Translations under genes and position numbers: made by a program
Part shown: piece after piece, positions 17,676 through 25,970 of the stretch
How the letters are laid out: every line of letters begins with the position of its first letter
Position numbering within the stretch: position 1 is the first letter of the stretch
Notes under the pieces: generated by a model
The model's database searches: none
What the model saw: the letters and a program-made list of their open reading frames with translations, nothing else
Told to the model about the DNA's origin: nothing
Assembly: GCA_965247735.1 (NCBI GenBank)
Contig: CBDFHN010000002.1
Location: forward strand, 3,472,001 to 3,536,000
DNA: 64,000 nt
From: JAOXRU01 sp965247735
GTDB taxonomy: Bacteria; Bacteroidota; Bacteroidia; Flavobacteriales; Flavobacteriaceae
Direction: 5' to 3'

Positions 17676-18470
17676 CTAAATCGAATTTTGATAAACTAAT
17701 GGTGTTACCCCTGTAAATCTTCGGAAGTCTTTATAAAAATGAGACGAATCATGAAATCCTAGATCTATTGCAGTATCAAAAATAGGTTTTCCATTTATTA
17801 ACATTTTTTTGCTTTTTTCAATACGCTTTAGCAATATAAAATTATTAGGAGTTAAACCAGTTTCTTGCTTAAATAAACGTAAGAATTTGAATTTGTTTAA
17901 TCCAAATTGACTAGCCGTTTTTTCTAAAGAAAACTTTTCTATATCTTCAATTTCGTTAATAAAAGTTTGAAATAGATTAGTTGTTTTTCTTTCAAATGCT
18001 TCATTTACTCCATATTTATTGACAAGTGATACCATTGCATAGAATAGCCTATTTTCAAATTGGTTTATTCCTTTATTAAAATTTAATGAAAGATAGTAAA
18101 GTTCGTTAAAAATGAAAGTGTCGTATATTGTTCTATTTTCAAAATATACGGACCTTCCGTTATTTATTGTTTTCAATACTTCAGGAGAAATGTAAAAAGT
18201 AAAAAAAGAATTTCCTTTTAGGATATCGCAAGGTGTTGCATGGATTTCATTTGGATTTGTTATCGCAAGCGTTCCTTTTGGTGCTTTTATAAATTTATTA
18301 GTAAGCTTTGTATTAAAAGTATTATCTAAAATAAGCGCAATATTAAAAGTATCATGTGTATGATTTGGAAAGTTTAGTGTGTGTGCTTTTGCATTAAGTA
18401 ATTCAAGCCCGTCCAAAATGGGCAGTTTATGATAAGAGCTAATGTTTTTTTTATCGTATTGCTTTTTCAC
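17676..18470 (-). CDS. AraC-family transcriptional regulator with cupin-like sensor
   Basis: A 264-residue regulator. The N-terminal part (about 15-140, LNFPNHTHDTFNIALIL) is an AraC-type cupin sensor. The C-terminal about 100 residues hold two helix-turn-helix motifs: TASQFGLNKFKFLRLFKQETGLTPNNFILLKRI and DTAIDLGFHDSSHFYKDFRRFTGVTP. The second is the family signature. It is followed on the same strand by the S41 peptidase gene, a possible target. The effector is unknown. Confidence 0.87.
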   Translation of the reverse strand: MKKQYDKKNISSYHKLPILDGLELLNAKAHTLNFPNHTHDTFNIALILDNTFNTKLTNKFIKAPKGTLAITNPNEIHATPCDILKGNSFFTFYISPEVLKTINNGRSVYFENRTIYDTFIFNELYYLSLNFNKGINQFENRLFYAMVSLVNKYGVNEAFERKTTNLFQTFINEIEDIEKFSLEKTASQFGLNKFKFLRLFKQETGLTPNNFILLKRIEKSKKMLINGKPIFDTAIDLGFHDSSHFYKDFRRFTGVTPLVYQNSI

Positions 18471-18593
18471 TATACTCGATTTTAATTATGTAAAACAACT
18501 ACCTAAACACACAATTGGACATATGGCTACGATGTTCTCATCCCAAATATAAAAAAACATACAGCTAAGACTCAACAAAAAACAAAGAGTTTA

Positions 18594-19505
18594 TCAATTC
18601 AAATTCCGATACTCACTTGGGCTCATTCCAGTATTAGCTTTAAACAACTTACTAAAATGATTAGGGTATCCAAATCCTAAGGCATAGGCCACTTCACTTA
18701 TAGTTGAATTACTTGTCAAAAGAACATTTTTTGCTTTTTCCGTCAATTTAAGATGAATGTGTTCTTTAGCACTTTTTCCAGTTTCACTTTTGAGTAAGTC
18801 GCTCAAATAATGTCCTGACATCTTAAGCGCTTCACCACATTGATTGACAGTAGGCAAGCCTTTAGAACTTAACTCATCAGAAGCAAAATAATCTTCAATA
18901 AATTGTTCGAATTTAATAATATAATCTTTGTGTAGATTAGTTCGGGTATAGAATTGTCTGCTATAATATCGCTTGCAATACTTAAGAATAGTTTCTAGGT
19001 TCACAACAATTAAATCTTGAGTATGTTTGTCTATATTTTGACTATACTCCAATTCAATTGTTTTTTTTAATTGGCTAATAAATTCTTTTTCTTTTTCTGA
19101 AATTTGCAATGCCTCATGTGATTCGTAAGAGAAAAAAGAATACTGGCTAATACTTTTTCCCAATTCGGATTTTCGGATAAGATCAGGATGGAAGAGTAGT
19201 GTCCAGCCTTGACTATCTTTCGATATTTGTAAGTTTTGTGGAGAAAAGATCTGATTTGGACGGATAAAAATCATAGTTCCAGAATCATAATCATAAGAAT
19301 TTCGTCCATAGTTAAAACTTCCTAATTCGCCCTCTTTTAACCCAATCATATAGAGATTCATAGAAAATGTTTTTTCCTCAAAATCGGTTATCAAATTGGG
19401 GTCTGCATGTTGAAAAACTGAAATTAATGGGTGTAGTGGTTTGTTTAATTGCAATAACTCATGAGCCTGAGAAACGGATTTAATTGTCGTTATTTCTTTC
19501 TTCAT
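18594..19505 (-). CDS. AraC-family transcriptional regulator
   Basis: A 303-residue regulator whose last 100 residues carry the AraC double helix-turn-helix: QCGEALKMSGHYLSDLLKSETGKSAKEHI and EVAYALGFGYPNHFSKLFKANTGMSPSEY. The N-terminal part is a cupin-like sensor (MIFIRPNQIFSPQNL). It lies downstream of an alpha/beta hydrolase gene on the same strand (145-bp gap) and may control it. In flavobacteria such pairs often respond to an organic substrate, but no ligand can be named. Confidence 0.87.
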   Translation of the reverse strand: MKKEITTIKSVSQAHELLQLNKPLHPLISVFQHADPNLITDFEEKTFSMNLYMIGLKEGELGSFNYGRNSYDYDSGTMIFIRPNQIFSPQNLQISKDSQGWTLLFHPDLIRKSELGKSISQYSFFSYESHEALQISEKEKEFISQLKKTIELEYSQNIDKHTQDLIVVNLETILKYCKRYYSRQFYTRTNLHKDYIIKFEQFIEDYFASDELSSKGLPTVNQCGEALKMSGHYLSDLLKSETGKSAKEHIHLKLTEKAKNVLLTSNSTISEVAYALGFGYPNHFSKLFKANTGMSPSEYRNLN

Positions 19506-19650
19506 TTTTTTAAATTTTGTAATACATCCTCACAATTCCCCTTCTTGTTTTTAAAAAAACAGAGCCCAAATAGATCAAAAACAATGTTAAGTTTTAACAA
19601 AAAATCTATCTTAAAGACTCTGACTTTAGCATGCTATAATATATTGTTTA

Positions 19651-20592
19651 TTAATCAATAGCATTAAAAAATGCTGTTATTTTTTCTGTAATTGGATTAA
19701 CATATTCTGGTTTCCAATACACATCAAAATGATTAACTCCATCAAGAATCAATTGCTCTTTTGGTGCATTCACTTCATCATAAAATTTAACCGCATGTTT
19801 ATAACCATGAGCTTCTGTACCCGTAGCTAAAAAGAAAGGAACCTCTTCGAGTAAATCAATAACTTGAAATACAGTCATGCCAAGAAGGTTTTCAATACCA
19901 CTCATGTTTAATGAGTTTTTCCAATTTGGTGTAATACCTCCAGATTCTTTGTTTAAATAATATGCACGTGCTTGAATCTGACTTTCCATTACACCTGGAC
20001 GTTTCATGTCTTCTTCCGTTTCAGGAACCATTTGAAAAAAAGTATTTTCTCCTGTTTCAAAAAGATGTTGACGCGCCTGAGAAAACATAGGAAGTACATT
20101 CTTCCTTATATTTACAGCCCCTCCTAATGCTGATCTCCAATCATAATATTCTCCTATATCTGGTGTAATCATTGCATAACCTTGGACTCTTGCATCCAAT
20201 GCCGTTGCAAATCCAGCATATCCTGCGCCCATACATATTCCAATATTGAACACTTTTTCAGTATCTACTTGTGGTAGTGTACACATAAAACTAACAGCGT
20301 TTTTAGTATCTTCGATAATAGAATATGGGTTTTCCCAACAGGATGTACCTTCACTCTCTCCGAAACCTTTGGGGTCAAAAACCAAAGTTACAAAACCTTG
20401 TTCACTAAACTTTTTGGCATATATGCCAGCAGTTTGTTCTTTTACACCACTTCCTGGGCGAGTAATAACGATTCCTGGTCTTTTTTTATCTTCTTGATAA
20501 TCTTTTGGAATGTAAACGAGTGCTTGAATTTTAACACCATTACAGAGGTAAGAAACTTTGTTCTCTCCTGCTTTAAAATCTGATATTGTCAT
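19651..20592 (-). CDS. Alpha/beta hydrolase, dienelactone-hydrolase-like with Cys nucleophile
   Basis: A 313-residue hydrolase. The nucleophile elbow reads GICMGAGYAG, i.e. G-x-Cys-x-G in place of the usual Ser, as in dienelactone hydrolases. The oxyanion and strand segment GIVITRPGSGVKEQTAG and the C-terminal catalytic His in NHFDVYW are present. Family members cleave small esters or lactones in the cytoplasm, and no signal peptide is seen. The nearby AraC gene suggests inducible expression. An alternative is a YcjY-type hydrolase of unknown substrate. Confidence 0.82.
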   Translation of the reverse strand: MTISDFKAGENKVSYLCNGVKIQALVYIPKDYQEDKKRPGIVITRPGSGVKEQTAGIYAKKFSEQGFVTLVFDPKGFGESEGTSCWENPYSIIEDTKNAVSFMCTLPQVDTEKVFNIGICMGAGYAGFATALDARVQGYAMITPDIGEYYDWRSALGGAVNIRKNVLPMFSQARQHLFETGENTFFQMVPETEEDMKRPGVMESQIQARAYYLNKESGGITPNWKNSLNMSGIENLLGMTVFQVIDLLEEVPFFLATGTEAHGYKHAVKFYDEVNAPKEQLILDGVNHFDVYWKPEYVNPITEKITAFFNAID

Positions 20593-20918
20593 TATTTTAT
20601 TTTTAAATTAATAATTATACAAATTTGTGTCTTTAAAGAATAACACTTAGATACAAATCGCAGGAGTTTAGATATATATCGCAGTTTTACTAGTATATGT
20701 GTTTTTACATATTGTTGGTTTAGTATTGATTCTAAGTTTTTTGTCAATCGAATTATGTTTCCTTTTCATCCGAAGTTGGAATCTTGATTTTTAAGCAAGG
20801 TGCTAATCGAATTTGTCATTTTTTCAGATACTTCTTTTGAACTTTAAGGTCTCTTGCATCATGATGTTTAACCATTTCCATTGGCGAAAATGTTACCTAA
20901 AGTCATTATTTAGAAGTG
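20593..20918. other. Intergenic region at the left edge of the cassette-like array
   Basis: This 326-bp gap has no intact gene. Near its right end GTTACC (20892-20897) may be the inner edge of the leftmost array element, but the palindromic body expected to its left is not recognisable. On the minus strand a 24-codon open stretch ends in VQKKYLKK and could be a gene tail. Confidence 0.3.
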
Positions 20919-22010
20919 TCATTTTTTACTCGTAAATGTTGGCAAGAATATATCCGTCATTATCGCAAAAGGTAGTTTGTCTTCTTTAGAATTGTATGCG
21001 CCTCCAGTAAATACTGCAACCATATTTAATTCAGGAAAAACTATAATATATTGGCCTCCGTTTCCAGTTGCTGTTTTGGAAACAAACACTTTCTCGTTTA
21101 CTTTAAACGGAATGTTCCACCATAAATAACCATAATCTATTCCAGTAATCTTTGTTTTTGGCGTAGTTGATTCTGCTATCCATTTTTCGGATACGATTTG
21201 TTCACCATTCCACTTTCCATTGCTGAGTATTAGTTGTCCAATTTTTGCTATGTCTCTAGAAGTCATATACAATCTCTTTCCAGAAGAAATTATTTCTTTC
21301 TTGGAGGTATGTCCCCAACTTACATTATTGATGTCTAACAGATCAAATAAATATTTTTTGGCAAATTTGTCGATTGTCATACCCGAGGCTTGGCTAATTA
21401 TTTCGGTTGCTAAAACTTGTCCCATTGTACAATATTTTGAAACATTACCTGGTTCATTAACCATTGACAAATTTAAAAAATATTGTAGCCAGTTGCTTTT
21501 TTTGTATATTTTATCCTCTTGCCCTTTAGATTTCTTATCCCAATCATTGCAATCCAAACCAGTTGACATTGTTAATAAATGTTTGATTGTAATTTTCTTT
21601 TTTCTTTCATCTAGATTTTTGGTCGGAGAAAGAGTTTTAAGATATTTTGAAATAGGGTCGTTTACATTTTCAATAAATCCTTTGTCTATTGCAATTCCCA
21701 TCAATATGGATGTTATGCTTTTAGTTGTAGAACGAAGATCGTGTCTCTGGTTAGGAATCTGTCCATTCAAGTATTCCTCAATAATAATCTGTTCATTTTT
21801 CACCAATAAAACACTATGGATTTTATTCTCTTTATCATTCAGTTGGTTGAACAATTTATAAATTAAAGCTGTATCAATACTTTGTAACTTCAAATCATTT
21901 GTTTTCCATCCATCCTCTAAGTCTTTAGGTTTAGAATAGATATAAGAATCTTGCCCATAACAAAATCCGTTAATGAAAAAGATTATTATTAATGTTACAA
22001 TGCTTTTCAT
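20919..22010 (-). CDS. Beta-lactamase-like serine hydrolase (class C/PBP4* type), secreted
   Basis: A 363-residue protein with signal peptide (MKSIVTLIIIFFINGFCYGQ). It carries the class C beta-lactamase fold motifs: S-x-x-K as STTKS near residue 95, a Y-x-N-like KYCTMGQ near 190, and a GNGGQ triad in the C-terminal part replacing KTG/HxG. Family members act as D-Ala-D-Ala peptidases, esterases or amidases in the periplasm, and true beta-lactamase activity is not implied. It is the leftmost gene of the array of gene blocks separated by palindromic elements. Confidence 0.83.
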   Translation of the reverse strand: MKSIVTLIIIFFINGFCYGQDSYIYSKPKDLEDGWKTNDLKLQSIDTALIYKLFNQLNDKENKIHSVLLVKNEQIIIEEYLNGQIPNQRHDLRSTTKSITSILMGIAIDKGFIENVNDPISKYLKTLSPTKNLDERKKKITIKHLLTMSTGLDCNDWDKKSKGQEDKIYKKSNWLQYFLNLSMVNEPGNVSKYCTMGQVLATEIISQASGMTIDKFAKKYLFDLLDINNVSWGHTSKKEIISSGKRLYMTSRDIAKIGQLILSNGKWNGEQIVSEKWIAESTTPKTKITGIDYGYLWWNIPFKVNEKVFVSKTATGNGGQYIIVFPELNMVAVFTGGAYNSKEDKLPFAIMTDIFLPTFTSKK

Positions 22011-22016
22011 AATAAA

Positions 22017-22134
22017 GGGTAATCTGCGTACAAACTCAATATTTTTGATTAAAGATATAGAAATAAGCGAAAATAAGCTTATTTCTACCTGTTTTATTTA
22101 TACTGTTTAGTGTGCGAAAGTCTTGTTTAAAAAT
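22017..22134 (-). mobile_element. End fragment of the IS1182-like element (copy C)
   Basis: From CTGCG at 22024 to about 22134 the sequence matches the left ends of the two larger IS1182-like copies at 30742 and 33055 (shared TTTTTGATTAAAGATATA, AAGCGAAAATAAGCTTAT and GTCTTGTTTAAAAAT). Only about 115 bp remain and no transposase is left. It lies inside an inter-gene palindromic site, next to the GGTAAT that takes the place of the usual AACG start. Confidence 0.68.
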
Positions 22135-22186
22135 AAAATACTAATGTTATAATATTCGATAAAGGCTTTGCATAGGATACGTTGTT
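22021..22186. repeat. attC-like inter-cassette site 1 (disrupted)
   Basis: The site runs from AAT (22021-22023, normally AAC) to GTT (22184-22186). Most of its left half is replaced by the IS1182-like fragment. Its right end continues into GTTCTAAGC (22184-22192), which pairs with GCTTAGAAC (22767-22775) at the far side of the next gene. Confidence 0.5.
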
Positions 22187-22195
22187 CTAAGCTGT

Positions 22196-22759
22196 TTATC
22201 GTCCAATGATTTTGTGCCGCCACAGTTCATAAAGATAACATTCTGTATTCCATCTGTCAGGATAATTTATTGGTAGCTCAAATTGAATTCGTTTCGCTTT
22301 TTCATAATCTGTTATCAATCCGAATTTATTTATGTCAATAGGCAGAAAAGTTTTATCAAATCCGGAATTGTTTGTTAACGCACTCTGTCCTCTACCAATT
22401 TCAATTAAGTCATACCCCATAAAAGAAAATTCAGTATTCAAATTTACTTTCTCACTTGAGGGGTCTTTAATTACAGCGAGTAAATTAAAATATTTTAACG
22501 AACTGTCAACCCTTTGTAGAAGATACTCTAGGGAATCACAAAATATTGTTGGTAATTCATCAATAGTTATATTATGGTCAAGATCTTCTTTTAAATTACT
22601 ATCAAAACTATATGCTTCTGTATTTAATTCTGTATCTAGTGATACTATTTCGTTTAAATGCGTCAATTTTGACCATTCCATATGATTTTGCCAATAAGAT
22701 CCCAGTTTATTATCACAAGAATATAGATTTAATGCTGTGTAATAGATTTTCATATTCAT
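22196..22759 (-). CDS. Hypothetical protein in cassette-like block
   Basis: A 187-residue soluble, acidic protein that I do not recognise. It has no signal peptide or membrane segment and reads MNMKIYYTALNLYSCDNKLG... with a Trp- and Tyr-rich tail (YPDRWNTECYLYELWRHK). A second ATG lies two codons in. The gene fills its block: the stop codon is 3 bp from the left boundary arm GTTCTAAGC and the start is 7 bp from the right arm GCTTAGAAC. That tight fit is typical of a promoterless cassette gene. Confidence 0.62.
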   Translation of the reverse strand: MNMKIYYTALNLYSCDNKLGSYWQNHMEWSKLTHLNEIVSLDTELNTEAYSFDSNLKEDLDHNITIDELPTIFCDSLEYLLQRVDSSLKYFNLLAVIKDPSSEKVNLNTEFSFMGYDLIEIGRGQSALTNNSGFDKTFLPIDINKFGLITDYEKAKRIQFELPINYPDRWNTECYLYELWRHKIIGR

Positions 22760-22772
22760 TGGAGTTGCTTAG

Positions 22773-22959
22773 AACGTCGCGGTTATGGTTAGTACAGGAA
22801 TTAAGAATTGCTTAATTTCCGATTAAGCACTTAGCTAGAGTTTTTTATTTTGTTTTATCTTTTTTGTTTTAAAGTTAAATCAAAGATTTGGTGGACTCTA
22901 TAAATATACACTAAACTTTGGGTTAAGTACCAAAACCGATATTAACTATAGTAACTGTT
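22773..22959. repeat. attC-like inter-cassette site 2
   Basis: This 187-bp imperfect palindrome begins AACGTCGCGGTTATGGTTAG and ends with TTAACTATAGTAACTGTT, whose complement resembles the start. Its centre (TATTTTGTTTTATCTTTTTTG) is shared nearly base for base with sites 4 and 7, showing one repeat family. Confidence 0.72.
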
Positions 22960-22967
22960 GTAACAGG

Positions 22968-23825
22968 TTATTCTTGCAATATCAACTTTTCAATTTTTGC
23001 ATTATCGCTTCTGTTCTGTACGTGTTTTGAATCTTTTAGTAAAAGGGTGTTTTTTAATGAAGGAAAAATTTTGTTTGCTCGCTTTATCATTTTTATTCCT
23101 GGAAATAAAATATCTTTTTTTGCAACGATCAATGTAATTGGAGTTTTAATAGATAGTGCTTCTTCCTTTTTAATAGTAGGAATAGGGCTGAAATCCATAT
23201 TAAAATATAAAAAGACCTTTGATAAGTAATTATGTGCAAATTCATCTTTTTCAGAAAAGAGAGTTTCCAAGAATTTTTCAAGATATTTAGTTTTTTGAGT
23301 TCTCATATATCGTTTCATAGGAATGAATATCTTAAACAATGCAATTAATGAGTTTCCATTTACTATAAATGCTGGAGCTGATAAAAATACCTCTTTGATA
23401 TTATTTTCATTTTGAATCAAAGTTTTAAGAATTATTAATCCACCGAATGAGAAACCAGCCATAGTTACATTCTTCAATTCTAGTTTATTTATTATGTAAT
23501 TTATCCATAAACCATAGCTATTGTCTTTCATACTCAATCTAGTTTCTTCACTTTTATTTGGTTGAGCTAAAACATCTATTGCAAATACTTGAAATTTCTT
23601 AGAAAGAGTAGGGTACGTTTCTAAAGCAATAGGAGCACAGCCGTTTGACCCGTGGATTATTAGTAATGGAGGTTTTGTTGAGTCTCCTACGATAATAATG
23701 TTGGTTCTTCCAAAAGTTGTATCAATTAGTTTGTATTTATAGTCTATTTCTAATTCATTTAATTTTTGATTATAAAGATTTAATATTTCTTTTTTTCCAA
23801 ATTCTGATTTGTATAATGATTGCAT
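22968..23825 (-). CDS. Alpha/beta hydrolase
   Basis: A 285-residue cytoplasmic hydrolase. It has the oxyanion segment LLIIHGSNGCAP near residue 75, the nucleophile elbow GFSFGG (Ser near 123), and the catalytic His in LKDSKHVQNRS close to the end. The acid lies in AKKDILFPG. The substrate is unknown. It is divergent from a TetR regulator with a 54-bp gap carrying two near-identical direct repeats, so it is very probably the regulator's target. The stop codon lies right beside the right end of site 2. Confidence 0.83.
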   Translation of the reverse strand: MQSLYKSEFGKKEILNLYNQKLNELEIDYKYKLIDTTFGRTNIIIVGDSTKPPLLIIHGSNGCAPIALETYPTLSKKFQVFAIDVLAQPNKSEETRLSMKDNSYGLWINYIINKLELKNVTMAGFSFGGLIILKTLIQNENNIKEVFLSAPAFIVNGNSLIALFKIFIPMKRYMRTQKTKYLEKFLETLFSEKDEFAHNYLSKVFLYFNMDFSPIPTIKKEEALSIKTPITLIVAKKDILFPGIKMIKRANKIFPSLKNTLLLKDSKHVQNRSDNAKIEKLILQE

Positions 23826-23832
23826 TTTGTAA

Positions 23833-23881
23833 ATTTAGGACAAATTTACTAATAATCTTTATTTAGGACAAGTTTACTAAT
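23833..23881. promoter_or_regulatory. Direct-repeat operator between hydrolase and TetR gene
   Basis: Two 21-bp copies (23833-23853 and 23861-23881) differ at one base and are spaced 28 bp start to start. Each has the form TTAG-N10-CTAA. On the minus strand TAAATTTG in the first copy, with CTTG of the second 20 bp upstream, forms a promoter for the hydrolase. The second copy includes the TetR start codon. Binding there would block both genes. Confidence 0.65.
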
Positions 23882-24509
23882 GAGTAAAAAGAAAAAATTG
23901 ATTCTAGAAGCTGCCAGAACTCTTTTTAACGAAAGAGGTTATAATCAAGTAACTATAAGAATGATTGCTTTAAAACTAAATATGAGTTCAGGCAATCTAA
24001 ATTATCATTTTAAAAAGCGAGAGGATATATTTGAAACATTGTATTTTGAAATGGTATCAGAATTTGATGAGAGAATAAAAGATTTACCTAGTATTGTCGT
24101 GTCAATAGCCCAAATTAGAAACGATATTGAGCAAAGTATGAGAAGAATGATGGATTATAAATATTTTTGGACAGATTTATATAATCTTTTAGCTGTTAGC
24201 GATACAGTAAAAAAACATTTTCAAGAGGTTTATAAAAAGAGGATAGATGGTTGTTTGTTTTTGTTTGAAAAAATGAAAACTCAAAATTTAATGACTGATT
24301 ATTCTTTTAAGCTTGAATATGATTTTTTGGCAGAAAGGATGATTAATTATGGGAATACTTGGCTGTATTCGACTGGACTTTATTCAAATAGTTTGGATCA
24401 AAAAGCACTAGACAACCAAGTAAATACACTTTTAAGTATGCTGTATCCATTTCTTGCTCCTAAGGGTCAAAATGAATTTAAAAATTTGTTACCAGAGTTT
24501 TTTGGTTAA
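23880..24509 (+). CDS. TetR-family transcriptional regulator
   Basis: A 209-residue repressor with the N-terminal TetR helix-turn-helix (ILEAARTLFNERGYNQVTIR, then LNMSSGNLNYHFKKREDIFE) and a helical C-terminal domain (TetR_C-like, with KYFWTDLYNLL). It is the only intact plus-strand gene inside the array besides the insertion sequence genes, and it is divergent from its likely target hydrolase. Its start codon lies within the second operator copy, so strong self-repression is expected. The transcript would be nearly leaderless. Confidence 0.86.
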   Translation: MSKKKKLILEAARTLFNERGYNQVTIRMIALKLNMSSGNLNYHFKKREDIFETLYFEMVSEFDERIKDLPSIVVSIAQIRNDIEQSMRRMMDYKYFWTDLYNLLAVSDTVKKHFQEVYKKRIDGCLFLFEKMKTQNLMTDYSFKLEYDFLAERMINYGNTWLYSTGLYSNSLDQKALDNQVNTLLSMLYPFLAPKGQNEFKNLLPEFFG

Positions 24510-24609
24510 TGTATTATAGTTAGCTTGGATGCCAAAAACATTCGTTAAAGAATTGAACCCGTATTAATTATTGGTGGTGGTAGGTTTTCTTTTATTCATA
24601 ACTATTGTT
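24510..24609. repeat. attC-like inter-cassette site 3 (short or degenerate)
   Basis: The gap ends in CATAACTATTGTT (24597-24609), like the right ends of the other sites, and its left part ATTATAGTTAGC is weakly complementary to that end. The left boundary cannot be fixed. GTTGGTAACAG (24607-24617) pairs imperfectly with the right side of the next gene (TTGATGCCAAT, 25270-25280). Confidence 0.4.
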
Positions 24610-24620
24610 GGTAACAGTTT

Positions 24621-25250
24621 TTATTTATCTATTTTATTTTTCACAATTTCTAACAATTCATTTTTTGACATAAAAGTATTCATTAAATCTTCTAAATTTC
24701 CTTCGTTTGTAACTTCACTAAAAAAAACTTCGTGGTCGGTTCCAAATAATGTTGGATTTTCAGTATTCGGGTCTAAAGGAGTTATATAGAAATTGTCAGG
24801 AAAACTATAACTATAAAAAAGTTCTATAAAATCAGGTTTATTATTCTTTGTTAATTCTATAATTTCTTTTAGGTCAATATCATCGTAATCTATAAAATCA
24901 CTATTCCATTCGTTATAATCATCAGTCCCTTCTTTGTATGGTGTAAATAACTTAGCTGTCCAGAACATTTGTCCAAAAGCTTCCTCGGTTAAGCAGTAAT
25001 ATTTTTCAATAATTTTATCATATAAAGATTGTCTGTCTTTCTCTAATAAATCTTTATTCTCATCTATAAAATCTCCTATACCATAAATAGGTTCTTCATC
25101 TTCAGCTTTCGCCCAAGGAGAGTCTGTTGGTTTCTGATATAAGACTGTATCAAATGTTATTGAAAGGATGTCTTCTTGTAGAGAATTTCCTTTTACATTA
25201 TCAATATTGCCCCCAAGTTCTTTAATTCTATTTAATATTGATTGTTTCAT
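24621..25250 (-). CDS. SUKH/SMI1-KNR4-like hypothetical protein
   Basis: A 209-residue acidic, soluble protein. The C-terminal stretch (NPTLFGTDHEVFFSEV, then DLMNTFMSKNELL) resembles proteins annotated as SMI1/KNR4-like, a superfamily rich in immunity proteins of polymorphic toxins. No toxin gene is adjacent. The stop codon lies 11 bp from the right end of site 3 and the start about 20 bp from the start of site 4. The family call is from memory of motif style, not alignment. Confidence 0.5.
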   Translation of the reverse strand: MKQSILNRIKELGGNIDNVKGNSLQEDILSITFDTVLYQKPTDSPWAKAEDEEPIYGIGDFIDENKDLLEKDRQSLYDKIIEKYYCLTEEAFGQMFWTAKLFTPYKEGTDDYNEWNSDFIDYDDIDLKEIIELTKNNKPDFIELFYSYSFPDNFYITPLDPNTENPTLFGTDHEVFFSEVTNEGNLEDLMNTFMSKNELLEIVKNKIDK

Positions 25251-25277
25251 TTATTATTCAGGTTTTTAATTGATGCC

Positions 25278-25439
25278 AATATATCGACTATGATTAGTAC
25301 TTAACCAAGACTTTTTATTTTGTTTTATCTTTTTTGTTTCATAGCCAAATTTATTTCATATTTCCCTTGCGGAGACTATATAAATATCAATTAAACTTTG
25401 CGTTAAGTACCAGAATCCATATTAATTATGGTCTTTGTT
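25278..25439. repeat. attC-like inter-cassette site 4
   Basis: This 162-bp element has a right end TATTAATTATGGTCTTTGTT whose complement resembles its start (AATATATCGACTATGATTAGTA). GTACTTAAC occurs near both ends, inverted. The centre matches sites 2 and 7. The right arm TTGTTGTATTTAATTT (25435-25450) pairs perfectly with 25882-25897. Confidence 0.7.
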
Positions 25440-25874
25440 GTATTTAATTTTATCATATTGAATAAATGTCAATTCAGGAATATTATCAGGGAGTTCCCAG
25501 TATTCATTATCTAAGATATCCATTTCTTTAGTATCATTTTCTGACATTAAATCATATAAATCTTGATAAGAAGTAAGTCTTTTATCGTCTTTGTACTTAT
25601 TTATTATTTTGTATGCAGAAGTTACTATTTGTAATGATTTTGTAGCTTTAATTTTCTTAAGACATCTAATTCCGCTTTCATAACATTCAATTCCCCAATT
25701 AGTGAAAAATTGAAGGAAACCTCCGTTATTAATATCCATTTCTAGTTTCCACAATGCGGCTAATTCTTGTTCAGATTCGTTTAGTTTTGCCCAATCTCCA
25801 TTGTGTTCGTTTAATTTTTCTACAAATTGAATTGTAAAATCAAACCATTCTTTTTCTAATTCTGAAACATTCAT
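25422..25874 (-). CDS. DMP19/DUF4375-family protein
   Basis: A 150-residue acidic protein with the DMP19-like core SEQELAALWKLEMDINNGGFLQFFTNWGIE, the NGGF-x-Q-(F)-x-N motif that marks the DUF4375 family. Neisseria DMP19 is a DNA-mimic protein, and most relatives are uncharacterised and often occur beside polymorphic toxin genes. Here the gene is alone in its block. The last six or seven codons run into the left boundary arm, and the whole gene is bracketed by a perfect 16-bp inverted repeat (25435-25450 and 25882-25897). Confidence 0.75.
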   Translation of the reverse strand: MNVSELEKEWFDFTIQFVEKLNEHNGDWAKLNESEQELAALWKLEMDINNGGFLQFFTNWGIECYESGIRCLKKIKATKSLQIVTSAYKIINKYKDDKRLTSYQDLYDLMSENDTKEMDILDNEYWELPDNIPELTFIQYDKIKYNKDHN

Positions 25875-25892
25875 TTTTTTTAAATTAAATAC

Positions 25893-25970
25893 AACAATTT
25901 ATATATGAAATGTGGTGTGGGAGATTGATAATTGTAAGATTATAGGACTGCCGTACACCTTATTTTAGTT
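25893..25970. repeat. attC-like inter-cassette site 5 (short)
   Basis: A 78-bp element starting AACAATTTATATATG and ending ACACCTTATTTTAGTT. AAATGTGGTGTGGG in the left half is roughly complementary to CCGTACACCTTATTT in the right half. It starts directly after the 16-bp arm at 25882-25897. Confidence 0.48.

Noticed and set aside
20810..20890. Minus-strand 24-codon frame with FSPMEMVKHHDARDLK
   Set aside because: Too short and without a convincing start context or family; may be the tail of a lost gene.
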